Notes under the pieces: generated by a model | What the model was told of the DNA's origin: nothing | What the model saw: only the letters and a program-made list of their open reading frames with translations | The model's database searches: none | Shown: positions 34,558 through 43,625 of the stretch, one piece after another | Position numbering within the stretch: the first letter of the stretch is position 1 | How the letters are laid out: each line of letters opens with the position of its first letter | Made by a program: the position numbers and the translations under genes | NCBI GenBank assembly: GCA_964503315.1 | Contig: CAZCZL010000012.1 | Span: forward strand, 39,121 to 103,120 | Direction of reading: 5' to 3' | DNA from: FEB-12 sp964503315 | GTDB taxonomy: Bacteria; Zixibacteria; MSB-5A5; GN15; FEB-12 | Length of the DNA: 64,000 nucleotides

Positions 34558-35846
34558 CCAAACCGCGCTCTGTCGCCAAGGCGGCGGCCGCACTTGCGAC
34601 TGTCCTGCTCGGTGGAAATCTGGTGGCCGGTTCTGTACCCGGCAAAGTGGAGTCCTCGCTGCTCTTGTATAGCGAAACTAATCGAGTCAAGGCGGCCGAA
34701 GGAGTCGTGGCTGGGACATTTTTCCTGAAGGGGGATCGCGTATTCTCCGCCAAGCTGACCTTTGATGGCCTGACCGGAGCATCACCGAACGGTGCGACGA
34801 TATCTCGCCAGATCCAGACTTTCACGCGGCCATCGGGTAATGGGAGTTATACTATCCGGCCGGGGGACCGTCCATTGGATGATACCTTCAAGGATACGCG
34901 CTACGCGCTTGATATTGGATTATCTCAGCCGCTTGGCCGACTCAATATGCTTAATCTGGGTGGGCATTTCTCCACCGAGCATGACTATACTTCGGTTGGT
35001 GTCAACGCCGGGCTGAGTCGTGAGTTCTTTGACAAGAATACGACACTTGGTATTTCGGGCAGTTATGCGCATGAGCTGGTGCGTACGGTCGGCGGAACAC
35101 ACATTCCGCTCAGCTCGATGCCTCCTGCGACCGATGACGGCGGCAGCGAGGGTGAGGATGACGATGAAGGTGGCGCTGAAGGGAACGAGAAAAAAGATGT
35201 GGTCGACATGCTGGTCGGGATCACGCAGATACTCGACCGCAAAACGATCTTTCGCGCCAATTATTCGTACGGCCGCGTGACGGGATATCTGAATGACCCG
35301 TACAAGCTGCTATCCGTGGTCGAAGCGCCGACCGGCGTGAATCCCGGAGAGCCGGTTGACTATCTCTACGAAGCACGTCCGGACAATCGCACCAAGCAAT
35401 CTCTGTATGGGCAACTGCGACGTTATCTTGGCGGGCATACGGTTGATCTCTCGTATCGCTACTTCTGGGATGATTGGGGGATCAAATCGAATACGGTGGA
35501 GATGTTCTATCGCTGGCAGTTCAAGGGAGACAAGGCTCTTATCCCCCATGTCCGATGGTACCATCAGACGGAGGCGGACTTCTTTCGCGCGTTTCTGGTG
35601 CAGGGGGATCCATTACCGGGATTTGCCTCAGCCGATTACCGACTCGCCAGTTTCAACGCGTATACATTCGGATTGCAGTATTCATTCCCCATACACAATG
35701 GCGGCAAACTGAATTTTGGCGGAGAGTATTATATACAGCGTGGGGATGCCTCGCCGCCGAACAGCTTCGGCACATTGCGCGATGCCAAGCTTTTCCCGGA
35801 TATGGACGCGCTGATGTTCCGAGTTGGGTATGAGCATGGCTTCTGA
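34548..35846 (+). CDS. DUF3570 outer-membrane-type protein with a flavinylation-like motif
   Basis: A 432-residue protein with an N-terminal export signal (about 10-28). A long series of amphipathic strands suggests an outer-membrane beta barrel; an acidic loop lies near 200-222 (DDGGSEGEDDDEGG). Residues 73-79 read D-G-L-T-G-A-S, which fits the D-x-x-[ST]-G-A-[ST] sequence that ApbE enzymes modify with FMN in NqrC/RnfG-type proteins. The gene for an ApbE homologue overlaps the 3' end of this one. I infer, without proof, that Ser79 may carry FMN. The start overlaps DUF4266 by 10 bases. Confidence 0.85.
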   Translation: MQLTKPRSVAKAAAALATVLLGGNLVAGSVPGKVESSLLLYSETNRVKAAEGVVAGTFFLKGDRVFSAKLTFDGLTGASPNGATISRQIQTFTRPSGNGSYTIRPGDRPLDDTFKDTRYALDIGLSQPLGRLNMLNLGGHFSTEHDYTSVGVNAGLSREFFDKNTTLGISGSYAHELVRTVGGTHIPLSSMPPATDDGGSEGEDDDEGGAEGNEKKDVVDMLVGITQILDRKTIFRANYSYGRVTGYLNDPYKLLSVVEAPTGVNPGEPVDYLYEARPDNRTKQSLYGQLRRYLGGHTVDLSYRYFWDDWGIKSNTVEMFYRWQFKGDKALIPHVRWYHQTEADFFRAFLVQGDPLPGFASADYRLASFNAYTFGLQYSFPIHNGGKLNFGGEYYIQRGDASPPNSFGTLRDAKLFPDMDALMFRVGYEHGF

Positions 35847-36729
35847 TGACCTGACTCTCCGCAGGTCGGATAATTGCTGGAAGGCGGAGTTCACCGCTAT
35901 GGCCAGCCCTTGCGAAGTGCTGATAGATATCGCGACCGAAAGTGAAGCCAGATTTCTGGCTTCACTTGCCCTTGCCGAGACCCGCCGTATCGAACAGAAA
36001 TTCAGCCGCTATCGTGACGACAATATCATTCACGCCATCAACAACTCAAATGGACAGCCGGTGCAGCTCGACGAGGAGACCGCACGTATGCTGGCCTACG
36101 CCGATTCCTGTTTCAAATTGAGTGCGGGGATGTTTGATATTACGTCCGGCGTACTGCGTAAAGCCTGGCGGTTTGATGGTCAGCCGGTTCATCCGGACAA
36201 GGAGCTTATCAGGAGCCTGATGGAAGTGGTTGGATGGTCGAAGGTCTCCCTGACCGACACGTCGGTCACCCTCCAACAGGGAATGCAGATAGACCTCGGC
36301 GGTATAGGAAAAGAATACGCGGTAGACCGGGTGGCGCAACTGATCAGCGACAAGGCCGGTTGTTCCGCCATGGTCAATTTCGGCGGAGATATTCGCGCTA
36401 TCACGCATGATGAGAAGCGCGAAAGTTGGACAGTCGGTATCGAAAAGCCGGAGACCGAGACCAAAGTCGCCGGGGTGATAGAATTGCGGAATGGCGCGAT
36501 CGCCACCAGCGGCGACTCACGACGTTTTTGTATCTATAAAGGGAAACGTCTCGGGCATATCCTCGACCCGCGCACGGGGTGGCCGGTGAAGAACGGTCCC
36601 CGCAGTGTGACGGTCATCGCAGGGCAATGTACCGAGGCAGGACTACTGGCGACTCTCGCGATGCTTCACGGCGCAAAGGCCGAGGAGTTCCTGCAGGCAC
36701 AAGAAGTGACGTTCCACTGCATCCGCTGA
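35830..36729 (+). CDS. ApbE-family FAD:protein FMN transferase
   Basis: A 299-residue ApbE homologue. Family blocks are present: AMASPCEVLI at the start, GMFDITSGVLRKAWRF, DLGGIGKEYAVDRVAQLI, VNFGGDIRA, AIATSGDSRRF and HILDPRTGWPVKNG. The enzyme moves FMN from FAD to Ser/Thr of target proteins. One oddity is KEYAVD where most members have KGYAVD. It has no signal peptide or lipobox, unlike most periplasmic ApbE proteins, so the site of action is uncertain. The preferred start is ATG 35830; a TTG at 35824 and an ATG at 35836 are alternatives. It overlaps the DUF3570 gene by 17 bases. Confidence 0.93.
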   Translation: MSMASDDLTLRRSDNCWKAEFTAMASPCEVLIDIATESEARFLASLALAETRRIEQKFSRYRDDNIIHAINNSNGQPVQLDEETARMLAYADSCFKLSAGMFDITSGVLRKAWRFDGQPVHPDKELIRSLMEVVGWSKVSLTDTSVTLQQGMQIDLGGIGKEYAVDRVAQLISDKAGCSAMVNFGGDIRAITHDEKRESWTVGIEKPETETKVAGVIELRNGAIATSGDSRRFCIYKGKRLGHILDPRTGWPVKNGPRSVTVIAGQCTEAGLLATLAMLHGAKAEEFLQAQEVTFHCIR

Positions 36730-36731
36730 GT

Positions 36732-38564
36732 TCACTTCTTTCTGATCAGTAGTTCACCACGCAACATGTTAACGACGGCGGAGTCAGTATCGGACTGACC
36801 GCTGACATCGAGAACAATCAACATTGCGCCAAGCCCGGCGCTTTCGGCGGCCAGGTGGAGCGGGGTTTTCGTAGTGTCATTCTCCTGATGTTTTTTGCCC
36901 GCTACGATCATATCCTCAGTCAGATCGAGGATGATGCTATCAGAGACTGCCGAATCTGTGAGCCTCCGGACAGTCAGCTCCGCAGTCCGGTCGTTGAAAG
37001 TGATACGCAGTGAGTCAGCGCCCAACGTTGTCGTTACGGTTGTCTCCTGTCTGTCCGAATATTCGATATAGACGGGAATTAGGTATTCGTACTGTGAGAG
37101 CGCGACCGCCGTACTCTGGTCGAAGCGCCGATTGAACCATTTCCCCTGCCAGTTCTGGTCCCAGTATCCGGCATACTGACCGGCGTATTCAAAGCCCATC
37201 AGCTTGGCGATGTCATCACCGATATATCTGTCTTTCGCCGGCACGGTCGCCAACAGGGAATCGGAGAACCAGAGGGTAAATGGTTCACGACCGTGCCACG
37301 AGTCGAGATAGTCGATGATCGAACTCATAGTCTGGCGTTCCTCCAGATCGATCGTCACCTGCGCGGTGGCCGCGTCTCCAGTCAGGACGATGTCATGGGC
37401 GCGGAGTTTTGAATCGAGGCGGGAGGTCTGGCTCCACTGAGCGACAGAAAACGCGCCCTGTGGGCCATAGGCCGAGAGAATCGCAACGACGAAAACCACA
37501 ATTGGGATGATCCGGATATCTTTCTTGCGACTCAGGACGAAATACAGTACAACTGCCGCTAGCCCGCACGCCATGGCGATCACCAGGTAGCGGTTCACCG
37601 TGACGCCGTATTCCCCGATGCGCTCGAAGATCGCGAGGAACAGCATGATCAAAAGCGGCACCAACAACCGGAAGAACCATCGCGTGAATTTGCCAATCCA
37701 GTTATGCTCCGCGTTTTCCCGCAACGGCCAGAGCAGTAACATTGCGAGGATACTTACCACGGAATACCAGAGCACAAGTTGCGACACCCAGCCGCGCGGC
37801 CAGTTCCACTGGAAAACGATCTTGAGTCCGTATGCGTAGAGGATGATCAGGTAGAGCCCGACCAGCGGAAGCAGTATGTATTGCGTGAATATGCGCAACC
37901 CACGCGGGTAGTCGGTCTGTTCATTCAAATTGTTCAGGTCTTCCGGTATACCAGAGATGAAGAGCCAGGTGGTGAAGAAACCGGCGAGGATCGCCCAGAG
38001 CTGCATATAGATGTCTTCATCGAAATCAAAATCGAACAGCGTTTTAAGTGCCCAGAGGGCGATCGCCAGACCCGCAAACATCACAGCGGAAAACAGTCCG
38101 GAGGTCAGGAAGCGAAGGAAGAGCGCTTTGTTGTATTGCCAGAATCCTTGCATCTGGTCGCCGCCCAGAAACGGGAGAAAGGCGGCCAGAACATGGAACG
38201 CCACCGCCAGCAGGACGATCCTGATGACATGAATGTGCGGGTGGCTGATATCAGTAGGCATTGAGACAAAAACCGCGGCCAGCACGAGAATGCCGACAGC
38301 CTGTGTGCCGTAATTGGCGAGGCGACTCATCCGCCGTTTCTCTGCGAATGCGGCCAAGGCGGTAAAGAGCGGAAGTCCCAGCGCGGAAAACGCGGCCCAT
38401 TTCTGCAGATACGGGTCGGTCGGGAATACATCGCGTTCGATCAACATCACCAGAAAAAGTGAGGCGAGCAGCCCCGAGATGAGCGTTAATGGAAAGCGGA
38501 GCACTCCCCGCGCGGCGTTGCGCGCCAGATACTCATAAGATGGGAATCGCGTGAACCAGGCCAT
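36732..38564 (-). CDS. DUF4153 polytopic membrane protein
   Basis: A 610-residue protein. The first 400 residues hold about eleven hydrophobic helices, with a landmark block FLPFLGGDQMQGFWQYNKALFLRFLTSGLFSAVMFAGLAIALWALKTLF typical of DUF4153. The C-terminal 210 residues are soluble and beta-rich, with several DSL...T repeats, and probably face outside. Function is unknown. It is convergent with apbE, with stop codons 2 bases apart, so the two operons end against each other without a visible terminator. Confidence 0.85.
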   Translation of the reverse strand: MAWFTRFPSYEYLARNAARGVLRFPLTLISGLLASLFLVMLIERDVFPTDPYLQKWAAFSALGLPLFTALAAFAEKRRMSRLANYGTQAVGILVLAAVFVSMPTDISHPHIHVIRIVLLAVAFHVLAAFLPFLGGDQMQGFWQYNKALFLRFLTSGLFSAVMFAGLAIALWALKTLFDFDFDEDIYMQLWAILAGFFTTWLFISGIPEDLNNLNEQTDYPRGLRIFTQYILLPLVGLYLIILYAYGLKIVFQWNWPRGWVSQLVLWYSVVSILAMLLLWPLRENAEHNWIGKFTRWFFRLLVPLLIMLFLAIFERIGEYGVTVNRYLVIAMACGLAAVVLYFVLSRKKDIRIIPIVVFVVAILSAYGPQGAFSVAQWSQTSRLDSKLRAHDIVLTGDAATAQVTIDLEERQTMSSIIDYLDSWHGREPFTLWFSDSLLATVPAKDRYIGDDIAKLMGFEYAGQYAGYWDQNWQGKWFNRRFDQSTAVALSQYEYLIPVYIEYSDRQETTVTTTLGADSLRITFNDRTAELTVRRLTDSAVSDSIILDLTEDMIVAGKKHQENDTTKTPLHLAAESAGLGAMLIVLDVSGQSDTDSAVVNMLRGELLIRKK

Positions 38565-38722
38565 AGGTCACCTCTCTGGTTGATGCCGCAGGAAATCTTG
38601 CGATTCCCCCGGGCATGCGACAAGCTAAAAACTCACCCTAGAGATAGTACACTACGAGCGGGGAGTTCTTCCCGCAGTTGACTGAAAGAGGATAAGGGCG
38701 GGTGGCCTAAGATGCCTGGATG

Positions 38723-39220
38723 TTAGAGGAGTTCGGGTATAGACTGCGCTCCTACCCCATCGCTGTTGCCGGTAACCAAGCGCCGATGATAGTCTATCTG
38801 GCCGAGATGGTACGCGAAATGGGTCGCCAGGTGAACGAGGAACTGCCCGGTTATCAGCCGCGACTTGCCGACTTCAATGGGATAGACAGAGTCGAGCGCC
38901 GAATCCGGGAGGTTGGCGAGTGTGCGCGTGATATCGTCGATCGCCGCCGTTATCTCCGCTCTGATCTGCCCCCGCGGAACAGGCTGGCCGGCGAATTCAA
39001 AGTCACGATCACGCCTATAGCCGGAATTACCCAGAATGGCGCCGATGAAATAGCGGGTGTTGCCGATGAGGTGAATCGACAGTGTGCCGGCGGAATTCTT
39101 CAGACCATGCGGCGTGGACCAAATTTGGGATTCAACGGCGTAACCATCAAGCTCGTGTGCGAGTGTTTGTAGGTCTCGTTTCAGTGTCGCACCAACGGCT
39201 TCTGATATCTTCATGGTCAT
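38723..39220 (-). CDS. DinB-like protein (copy 1)
   Basis: A 165-residue four-helix protein of the DinB/YfiT-type superfamily. Metal-ligand histidines are plausible at H49 in LSIHLIGN, and in the late helix FLVHLATHFAYHLGQIDYHRR. Relatives are thiol-dependent transferases or of unknown function. The ATG overlaps the stop of the WD40 gene by 4 bases and uses a GGAGG within that gene's last codons. A 79-base stretch inside it is identical to the mosaic DinB gene at 41.4 kb. Confidence 0.85.
   Translation of the reverse strand: MTMKISEAVGATLKRDLQTLAHELDGYAVESQIWSTPHGLKNSAGTLSIHLIGNTRYFIGAILGNSGYRRDRDFEFAGQPVPRGQIRAEITAAIDDITRTLANLPDSALDSVYPIEVGKSRLITGQFLVHLATHFAYHLGQIDYHRRLVTGNSDGVGAQSIPELL
39056..39134. 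repeat. 79-bp direct repeat, copy A (inside DinB copy 1)
   Basis: Identical at every base to 41442-41520, with mismatches starting immediately on both sides. It encodes the residues around SQIWSTPHGLKNSAGTLSIH. The perfect tract between otherwise diverged genes is the mark of recent gene conversion. Confidence 0.9.
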
Positions 39221-41244
39221 TCCTCCGTCAAGTTGGCGTCGAGCATGCGAATCCCCGCGCCTGATGCATTCAAATAGAGACGCGAACCATCTGGTGAAAA
39301 GGCAGAAGAATAGACCGGATCATAGAAGTCGCTCAGGATAAGTACTGTCTCGCCGGTGCGAATATCCCAGACTCGCGCGGTTAGGTCAGCAGAGCCAGAG
39401 ACGAACCGAGCTCCGTCGGGGCTCCAGGCAACGGTGTAAACCGACTGACTATGCCCCTTTGCTTCGAGAGTTGTCTCAAGGGTGGAAGCGTCAACAATGC
39501 GCAACTTTCCATCGGAGCAGGCGGCGGCGATTGACTTGCCGTCCGGCGAAAAGGCGACTGTATGAATCACCGGCCTTCCGAATGATCGTGCGGCTATCTG
39601 TCTCCAACTGCCTCGCTCAAAGAGTAAAAGCGAGCCATCCACGGTTCCAAGAACTACCGTGCGATTGTCCGGGCTGAAAGCGATCGAGTATCCCCCCGCA
39701 GCATGCGGGAGAGTGGCGACCATCGCACCGGAAATGGCATCCCAGACCTGTCCGCCGACAGAACTGACCGCGGTTCCATAGAACGCGCCATCGCGGCTGA
39801 TTGCGCAGGCAGCAGATCCGGAGAGCTGGCCGCTGAGCATTCTAGTGGCTTCACCGCTGGCGATATCCCAGACAGTCACTGTAGTATCCCAGTTACTGCC
39901 AAGAAGAGACTTTCCATCTGGACTGAAAGCCAGGGCGTTCAGCCCTGCCGGCATCCCTCGAAGACGCTTCATCAAGGTTCCATCGATCGCGTTCCATAGA
40001 GCGACGGTAGTATCCGGGCCGTTGGCGGCGAGTAGTTTTCCATCCGGGCTGAGGGCAAATCCAAAGACCGATTTTGATACGCCGGCCGGATCAGAAAATT
40101 CAGTTCCAGCGCTACCATCCCAGAAGCGGAGGGTGCCATCGACTGACACCGAGGCAATCTGTTTGCCGTTCGGAGTAATGACGGCAGAGACTATTCGATC
40201 GGTATGTCCGAACAGAGTATTGAGCAGGTGACCATGAGTGGCACTCCAGATCTTGAGCGTACCATCGCTCCCGGCGGTGCAGATACGTGAACCATCCGGA
40301 GTAAAAAACGAGCCGAACACCGGGCGCGTGTGACCATGCAATTCATAGGCGATCTTCCCGGTCGCAACCGCCCAGACGCGCGGCGTACCGTTTTTGGTCG
40401 CCGCGATGATTCTCGAGCCATCGGGGCTGAATCCAAAGTCATCTATTGCAGAATACAACGGCACATCATCAAAATCGAATTCCATCGTTTCTTCAGGATT
40501 CGCGAGATCCCACATCGCGACACGCCATCCCCAGGTACCTACTGCCAGCTTCCGGCTGTCGGGGCTGAATCGCACCGCAACAATAGGTTTCTCGCCAAAC
40601 TCCTTGCGCCAGACAACTTCGCGCTTCTGCAAGTTGATCAGGGTGACAAACCCGACCACTGAGGTTGTCCGGTACCATCCGGCATAGCCAATGTACTTAC
40701 CATCAGGGCTGACTTCGAGATCGGCAAGTCCATGCCCTCCGGTCTTCATCTGCCAGACCTCGTTGCCGGTCGCCAGCTCCCAGACTCGAATTGTAGTGTC
40801 GCGTGAGCAAGAGACCAGGTGATTTCCATCCGGAGTGAAGTCAGCACCATAGACAGCGGAGGTATGCCCCTTAATGGTGGTTGCCAACTGCCAGGACTGC
40901 AAATCATACAACCGTATCTCGCCGGTTGATAGAGGAACAGCGAGCGTGCGGCTGTCCGCACTGACAGAAAGGCGGCTGGCGGAAACTTCGCCTAGGGAAA
41001 TCGAAGTATCCGCTCCCTGCAGTCGGGAATCGAGATACCGGTATTCCCAGCCGCGATGTTCCGGCGGTGAGTTGTCCAGCCACCTTTTTGCTTCGGCTGG
41101 TTCATTCAACCGAACAGCACTGTTGGCGGCGGCGATATGGGCAAGATAAGATTGGTAAGTCGGGTCGGCCGCTTCCGCCAGCGGTGATATAACTGACAAG
41201 CCAAGCAGGACACAGAATGTTATGCGCAGATACTCGTACTTCAT
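39217..41244 (-). CDS. Secreted WD40 beta-propeller protein
   Basis: A 675-residue protein with a signal peptide (1-25, ending AEA). Residues about 30-75 form a short helical piece (YQSYLAHIAAANSAVRLNEPAEAKRWL...GWEYRYLDSRL) that in other phyla follows kinase domains. Thereafter the protein is WD40 repeats: at least twelve FSPDG or TPDG turns, for example YGADFTPDGNHLVSCSRDTTIRVW. This number fits two propellers. It should be a periplasmic or outer-surface scaffold. It lies between two DinB-like genes on the same strand. Confidence 0.92.
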   Translation of the reverse strand: MKYEYLRITFCVLLGLSVISPLAEAADPTYQSYLAHIAAANSAVRLNEPAEAKRWLDNSPPEHRGWEYRYLDSRLQGADTSISLGEVSASRLSVSADSRTLAVPLSTGEIRLYDLQSWQLATTIKGHTSAVYGADFTPDGNHLVSCSRDTTIRVWELATGNEVWQMKTGGHGLADLEVSPDGKYIGYAGWYRTTSVVGFVTLINLQKREVVWRKEFGEKPIVAVRFSPDSRKLAVGTWGWRVAMWDLANPEETMEFDFDDVPLYSAIDDFGFSPDGSRIIAATKNGTPRVWAVATGKIAYELHGHTRPVFGSFFTPDGSRICTAGSDGTLKIWSATHGHLLNTLFGHTDRIVSAVITPNGKQIASVSVDGTLRFWDGSAGTEFSDPAGVSKSVFGFALSPDGKLLAANGPDTTVALWNAIDGTLMKRLRGMPAGLNALAFSPDGKSLLGSNWDTTVTVWDIASGEATRMLSGQLSGSAACAISRDGAFYGTAVSSVGGQVWDAISGAMVATLPHAAGGYSIAFSPDNRTVVLGTVDGSLLLFERGSWRQIAARSFGRPVIHTVAFSPDGKSIAAACSDGKLRIVDASTLETTLEAKGHSQSVYTVAWSPDGARFVSGSADLTARVWDIRTGETVLILSDFYDPVYSSAFSPDGSRLYLNASGAGIRMLDANLTEE

Positions 41245-41291
41245 TTTAGCCTTTCAATTCACTGAAATCGAACTTAACTAAGTCTAGAACT

Positions 41292-41600
41292 CTATTGGCA
41301 ACTACCGCCAGATATATCTTCAGCCTCGAAAACCCACCCCGGCGCCGGATCGAGTGCATTGTGCATGATCTGGTCCATCCGGGCTGCAAGATGCCGGCAG
41401 TCACACATGGTATTGAGGAACCTCCCGGCGATCGTGATATCGGTGTTGCCGATGAGGTGAATCGACAGTGTGCCGGCGGAATTCTTCAGACCATGCGGCG
41501 TGGACCAAATTTGGGATTCATCCGTGTATCCATCGAGTTCTCGCGCAAGTGTTTTCAGGTCACGTTCAAGGGCCGCCGAGATCCAGTGTTGGATTGACAT
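41292..41600 (-). CDS. Short mosaic DinB-like protein (copy 2)
   Basis: A 102-residue protein, against 165-169 for its relatives. Residues 1-52 follow DinB copy 1 (ELDGYTDESQIWSTPHGLKNS...IHLIGNT). From about 53 on it follows copy 3 instead (ITIAGRFLNTMCDCRHLAARMDQIMHNALDPAPGWVF against ITVAEKFLYNMRHCQHHAAQMNLIMRQAVDSAPGWVF). The switch is in frame at the shared GNT codons, and the middle of the four-helix domain is lost. It retains a strong ribosome site (GAGGAGGG), so it may be expressed. It is either a decaying gene or a functional miniature. It lies 47 bases upstream of the WD40 gene. Confidence 0.75.
   Translation of the reverse strand: MSIQHWISAALERDLKTLARELDGYTDESQIWSTPHGLKNSAGTLSIHLIGNTDITIAGRFLNTMCDCRHLAARMDQIMHNALDPAPGWVFEAEDISGGSCQ
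41442..41520. repeat. 79-bp direct repeat, copy B (inside mosaic DinB)
   Basis: Exact copy of 39056-39134 in the same orientation, about 2.4 kb away across the WD40 gene. Homologous recombination between the copies would delete that gene. Confidence 0.9.
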
Positions 41601-41715
41601 GGTCCCTCCTCGGTTAAGTTGAAATGTATTCCCATCAAATCAATATCACCGTTCCACCGGTGCAAAACAAGATGGAAAAGGTGATGGTACTTATTGAAAG
41701 TACGACGGGGACCGC

Positions 41716-43101
41716 ATGCAGAATCGACTTGACAACATGAACTCCTCTGCGTCATTTTTTGGTAACTGGGCGCTTTTCGGGGGATATATGTTGTACAACC
41801 GTCAGTGTCGACTGCTTATACTGCTCGCTGTGGTGATCCACCTGGTCGGTCTGTATCTTGTGCTTTCCCGGCAGGTTGATTTCCTGTTCAATGATGCCTC
41901 ACATCGAATCGGTCCGGCTACCGATTTCCGGTCAATGTATACGGCGGGGGTTGCCTGGCATAATGGCGAACAGTTGTATGGTCAGGGACCGGGTGGCGGC
42001 TATCGGTATCATCCTTTTGCCGCGATGACGTTTTATGGGTGGTTGTCGAATCTTCCGCTGAAGGCCGCGTTTTTCGTCTGGATCGGGATATCCGAACTAC
42101 TGCTGCTGGCCGCGTTGATCGCGCTACGCAGGCTGATCCCAAACCCGCACCATTATTCATATTGGATGCTCGGAATCTCACTCGCGACGCCGCTGTATCT
42201 TGAGCTATACATGGGAAACGCGACGCTGGCCGCTGTGGCGCTTTTGATCTCGGCCTATGACCAGGAGGCCAGGAACCGCTCGTTCACTGCGACGAGTATT
42301 TTCATAATCAGTTGCCTGGTCAAGCCGATCGGAGTGATCCTTCTCCCCCTCATGGTCATCAAGAAACGAGTGCTACCGGCGCTGGCCACAGTCGGCATAC
42401 TGATGATCCTGGCAATGCCGTATGCTGCAGCGGAGCCGCAGAATTTCACACGTATGATCCTCTTTAACTTTACCGATCAGATCAATTCACCCGGCTTTCT
42501 GGTGCATGCCGGCAATCAGGGGTTACATGCGTTGTTGACGAGAATCGGGGCTTGGCAAACGGACATTGCCTTGACCTCGCTGCATTCGATCGATCAGCTC
42601 TCTCCCTTCTTTTCACACTTTCTCTTTATCTGGCCATTTCTGCTGTTGGCGCTTGCGATCCTGCTTGCCTGGAGATATCGCACGTCCAACAACGCCGCAC
42701 TGATGCTTGGACTCTTCCTGCTGACATTTGTCTGCGCCTACAGGGAGGTATGGGAGCACAGCTATGTTGCGGTTGTTCTGGCTGCGCTGTTGCTCTGGGG
42801 TGCTGGGACAGTTAACCGCAAAGCGATCGCAGTCGGGTTTATCATAGTTGCTTTGCCGACCGCATTTGTCCTTTACGATATATCGTATACAGGAAGTCGG
42901 ATGCATGATCCGGATTGGGAGTGGAGTACAATGGTCTCACTTCTGCACCATGCGACAAAACCGACCGGGGCGATCATACTGCTTTCAGCGGCGGTGGTCG
43001 GCGTTATCAGTTCAGGCAGAAGAAGCAAGAATATCCAGAAGGCCAGTCATGATCAGTCGGTACTTCGCACGATCACTGGGAAAGTGACACCCGGCCTGTG
43101 A
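41716..43101 (+). CDS. GT87-type (DUF2029) membrane glycosyltransferase
   Basis: A 461-residue polytopic protein with about ten helices. The early loop DFRSMYTAGVAWHNGEQLYGQGPGGGYRYHPFAAM matches the GT-C class: an acidic pair before a Tyr-rich motif, as in GT87 polyprenyl-phosphate-mannose transferases. Such enzymes add sugars to lipids or polymers on the outer face of the inner membrane. The true start is uncertain: ATG 41716, 41737 and 41788 are all possible. The last has a GGGGGA about 4 bases before it and would start just before the first helix. It ends 14 bases before the convergent DinB copy 3. Confidence 0.75.
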   Translation: MQNRLDNMNSSASFFGNWALFGGYMLYNRQCRLLILLAVVIHLVGLYLVLSRQVDFLFNDASHRIGPATDFRSMYTAGVAWHNGEQLYGQGPGGGYRYHPFAAMTFYGWLSNLPLKAAFFVWIGISELLLLAALIALRRLIPNPHHYSYWMLGISLATPLYLELYMGNATLAAVALLISAYDQEARNRSFTATSIFIISCLVKPIGVILLPLMVIKKRVLPALATVGILMILAMPYAAAEPQNFTRMILFNFTDQINSPGFLVHAGNQGLHALLTRIGAWQTDIALTSLHSIDQLSPFFSHFLFIWPFLLLALAILLAWRYRTSNNAALMLGLFLLTFVCAYREVWEHSYVAVVLAALLLWGAGTVNRKAIAVGFIIVALPTAFVLYDISYTGSRMHDPDWEWSTMVSLLHHATKPTGAIILLSAAVVGVISSGRRSKNIQKASHDQSVLRTITGKVTPGL

Positions 43102-43115
43102 GCGGGCTAACGGGA

Positions 43116-43625
43116 TCACTCTGTATGGAAGTCGTCTTTCGCTCGGAAGACCCATCCCGGCGCCGAATCAACTGCCTGCCGCATGATCAGGTTCATCTGG
43201 GCGGCATGATGCTGGCAGTGCCGCATATTGTACAGGAATTTCTCGGCGACCGTGATATGGGTGTTACCGTAGTGATACGGTTTTCGTGAGGACTCTTCAG
43301 TCAATTCCAGCAATTTGCGCCTGGCCTTCTCCCTTGCGCGTGACAGGAAGTCGAGCAATTCCTGTTTTGAATACACCCGAGGCGGAAGCAGACCAGCGGG
43401 GTCAAGTTCTTCCAGTCCGAACGGCTCCGGCGGGCGATAGGACTCGCCGTTTTCTTCCATATACAGATCAAGCCAGAAGATGGTGTGGAACGCGAGATAC
43501 CAGTATTGTGGTTCGCGTGATCGGTCGGACCAGAGCGCTTCGGGGCAGAGCTCAATACACTGTTTGATCGAATCAATCGATGCTCCAAACTGGAGCCAGA
43601 TAAGGTCTTTCCACTCTTTATGCAT
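43116..43625 (-). CDS. DinB-like protein (copy 3)
   Basis: A 169-residue DinB superfamily protein, distinct from copy 1. It has the characteristic helical pattern and three likely metal histidines (H47 in LAFHTIFWLDLYME, then RHCQHHAAQMN near the C terminus). The C-terminal 45 residues resemble those of the mosaic gene at 41.3 kb. The block WYLAFHTIFWLDLYMEENGESYRPPEPF occurs in many uncharacterised DinB proteins. Its cellular role is unknown. Confidence 0.82.
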   Translation of the reverse strand: MHKEWKDLIWLQFGASIDSIKQCIELCPEALWSDRSREPQYWYLAFHTIFWLDLYMEENGESYRPPEPFGLEELDPAGLLPPRVYSKQELLDFLSRAREKARRKLLELTEESSRKPYHYGNTHITVAEKFLYNMRHCQHHAAQMNLIMRQAVDSAPGWVFRAKDDFHTE

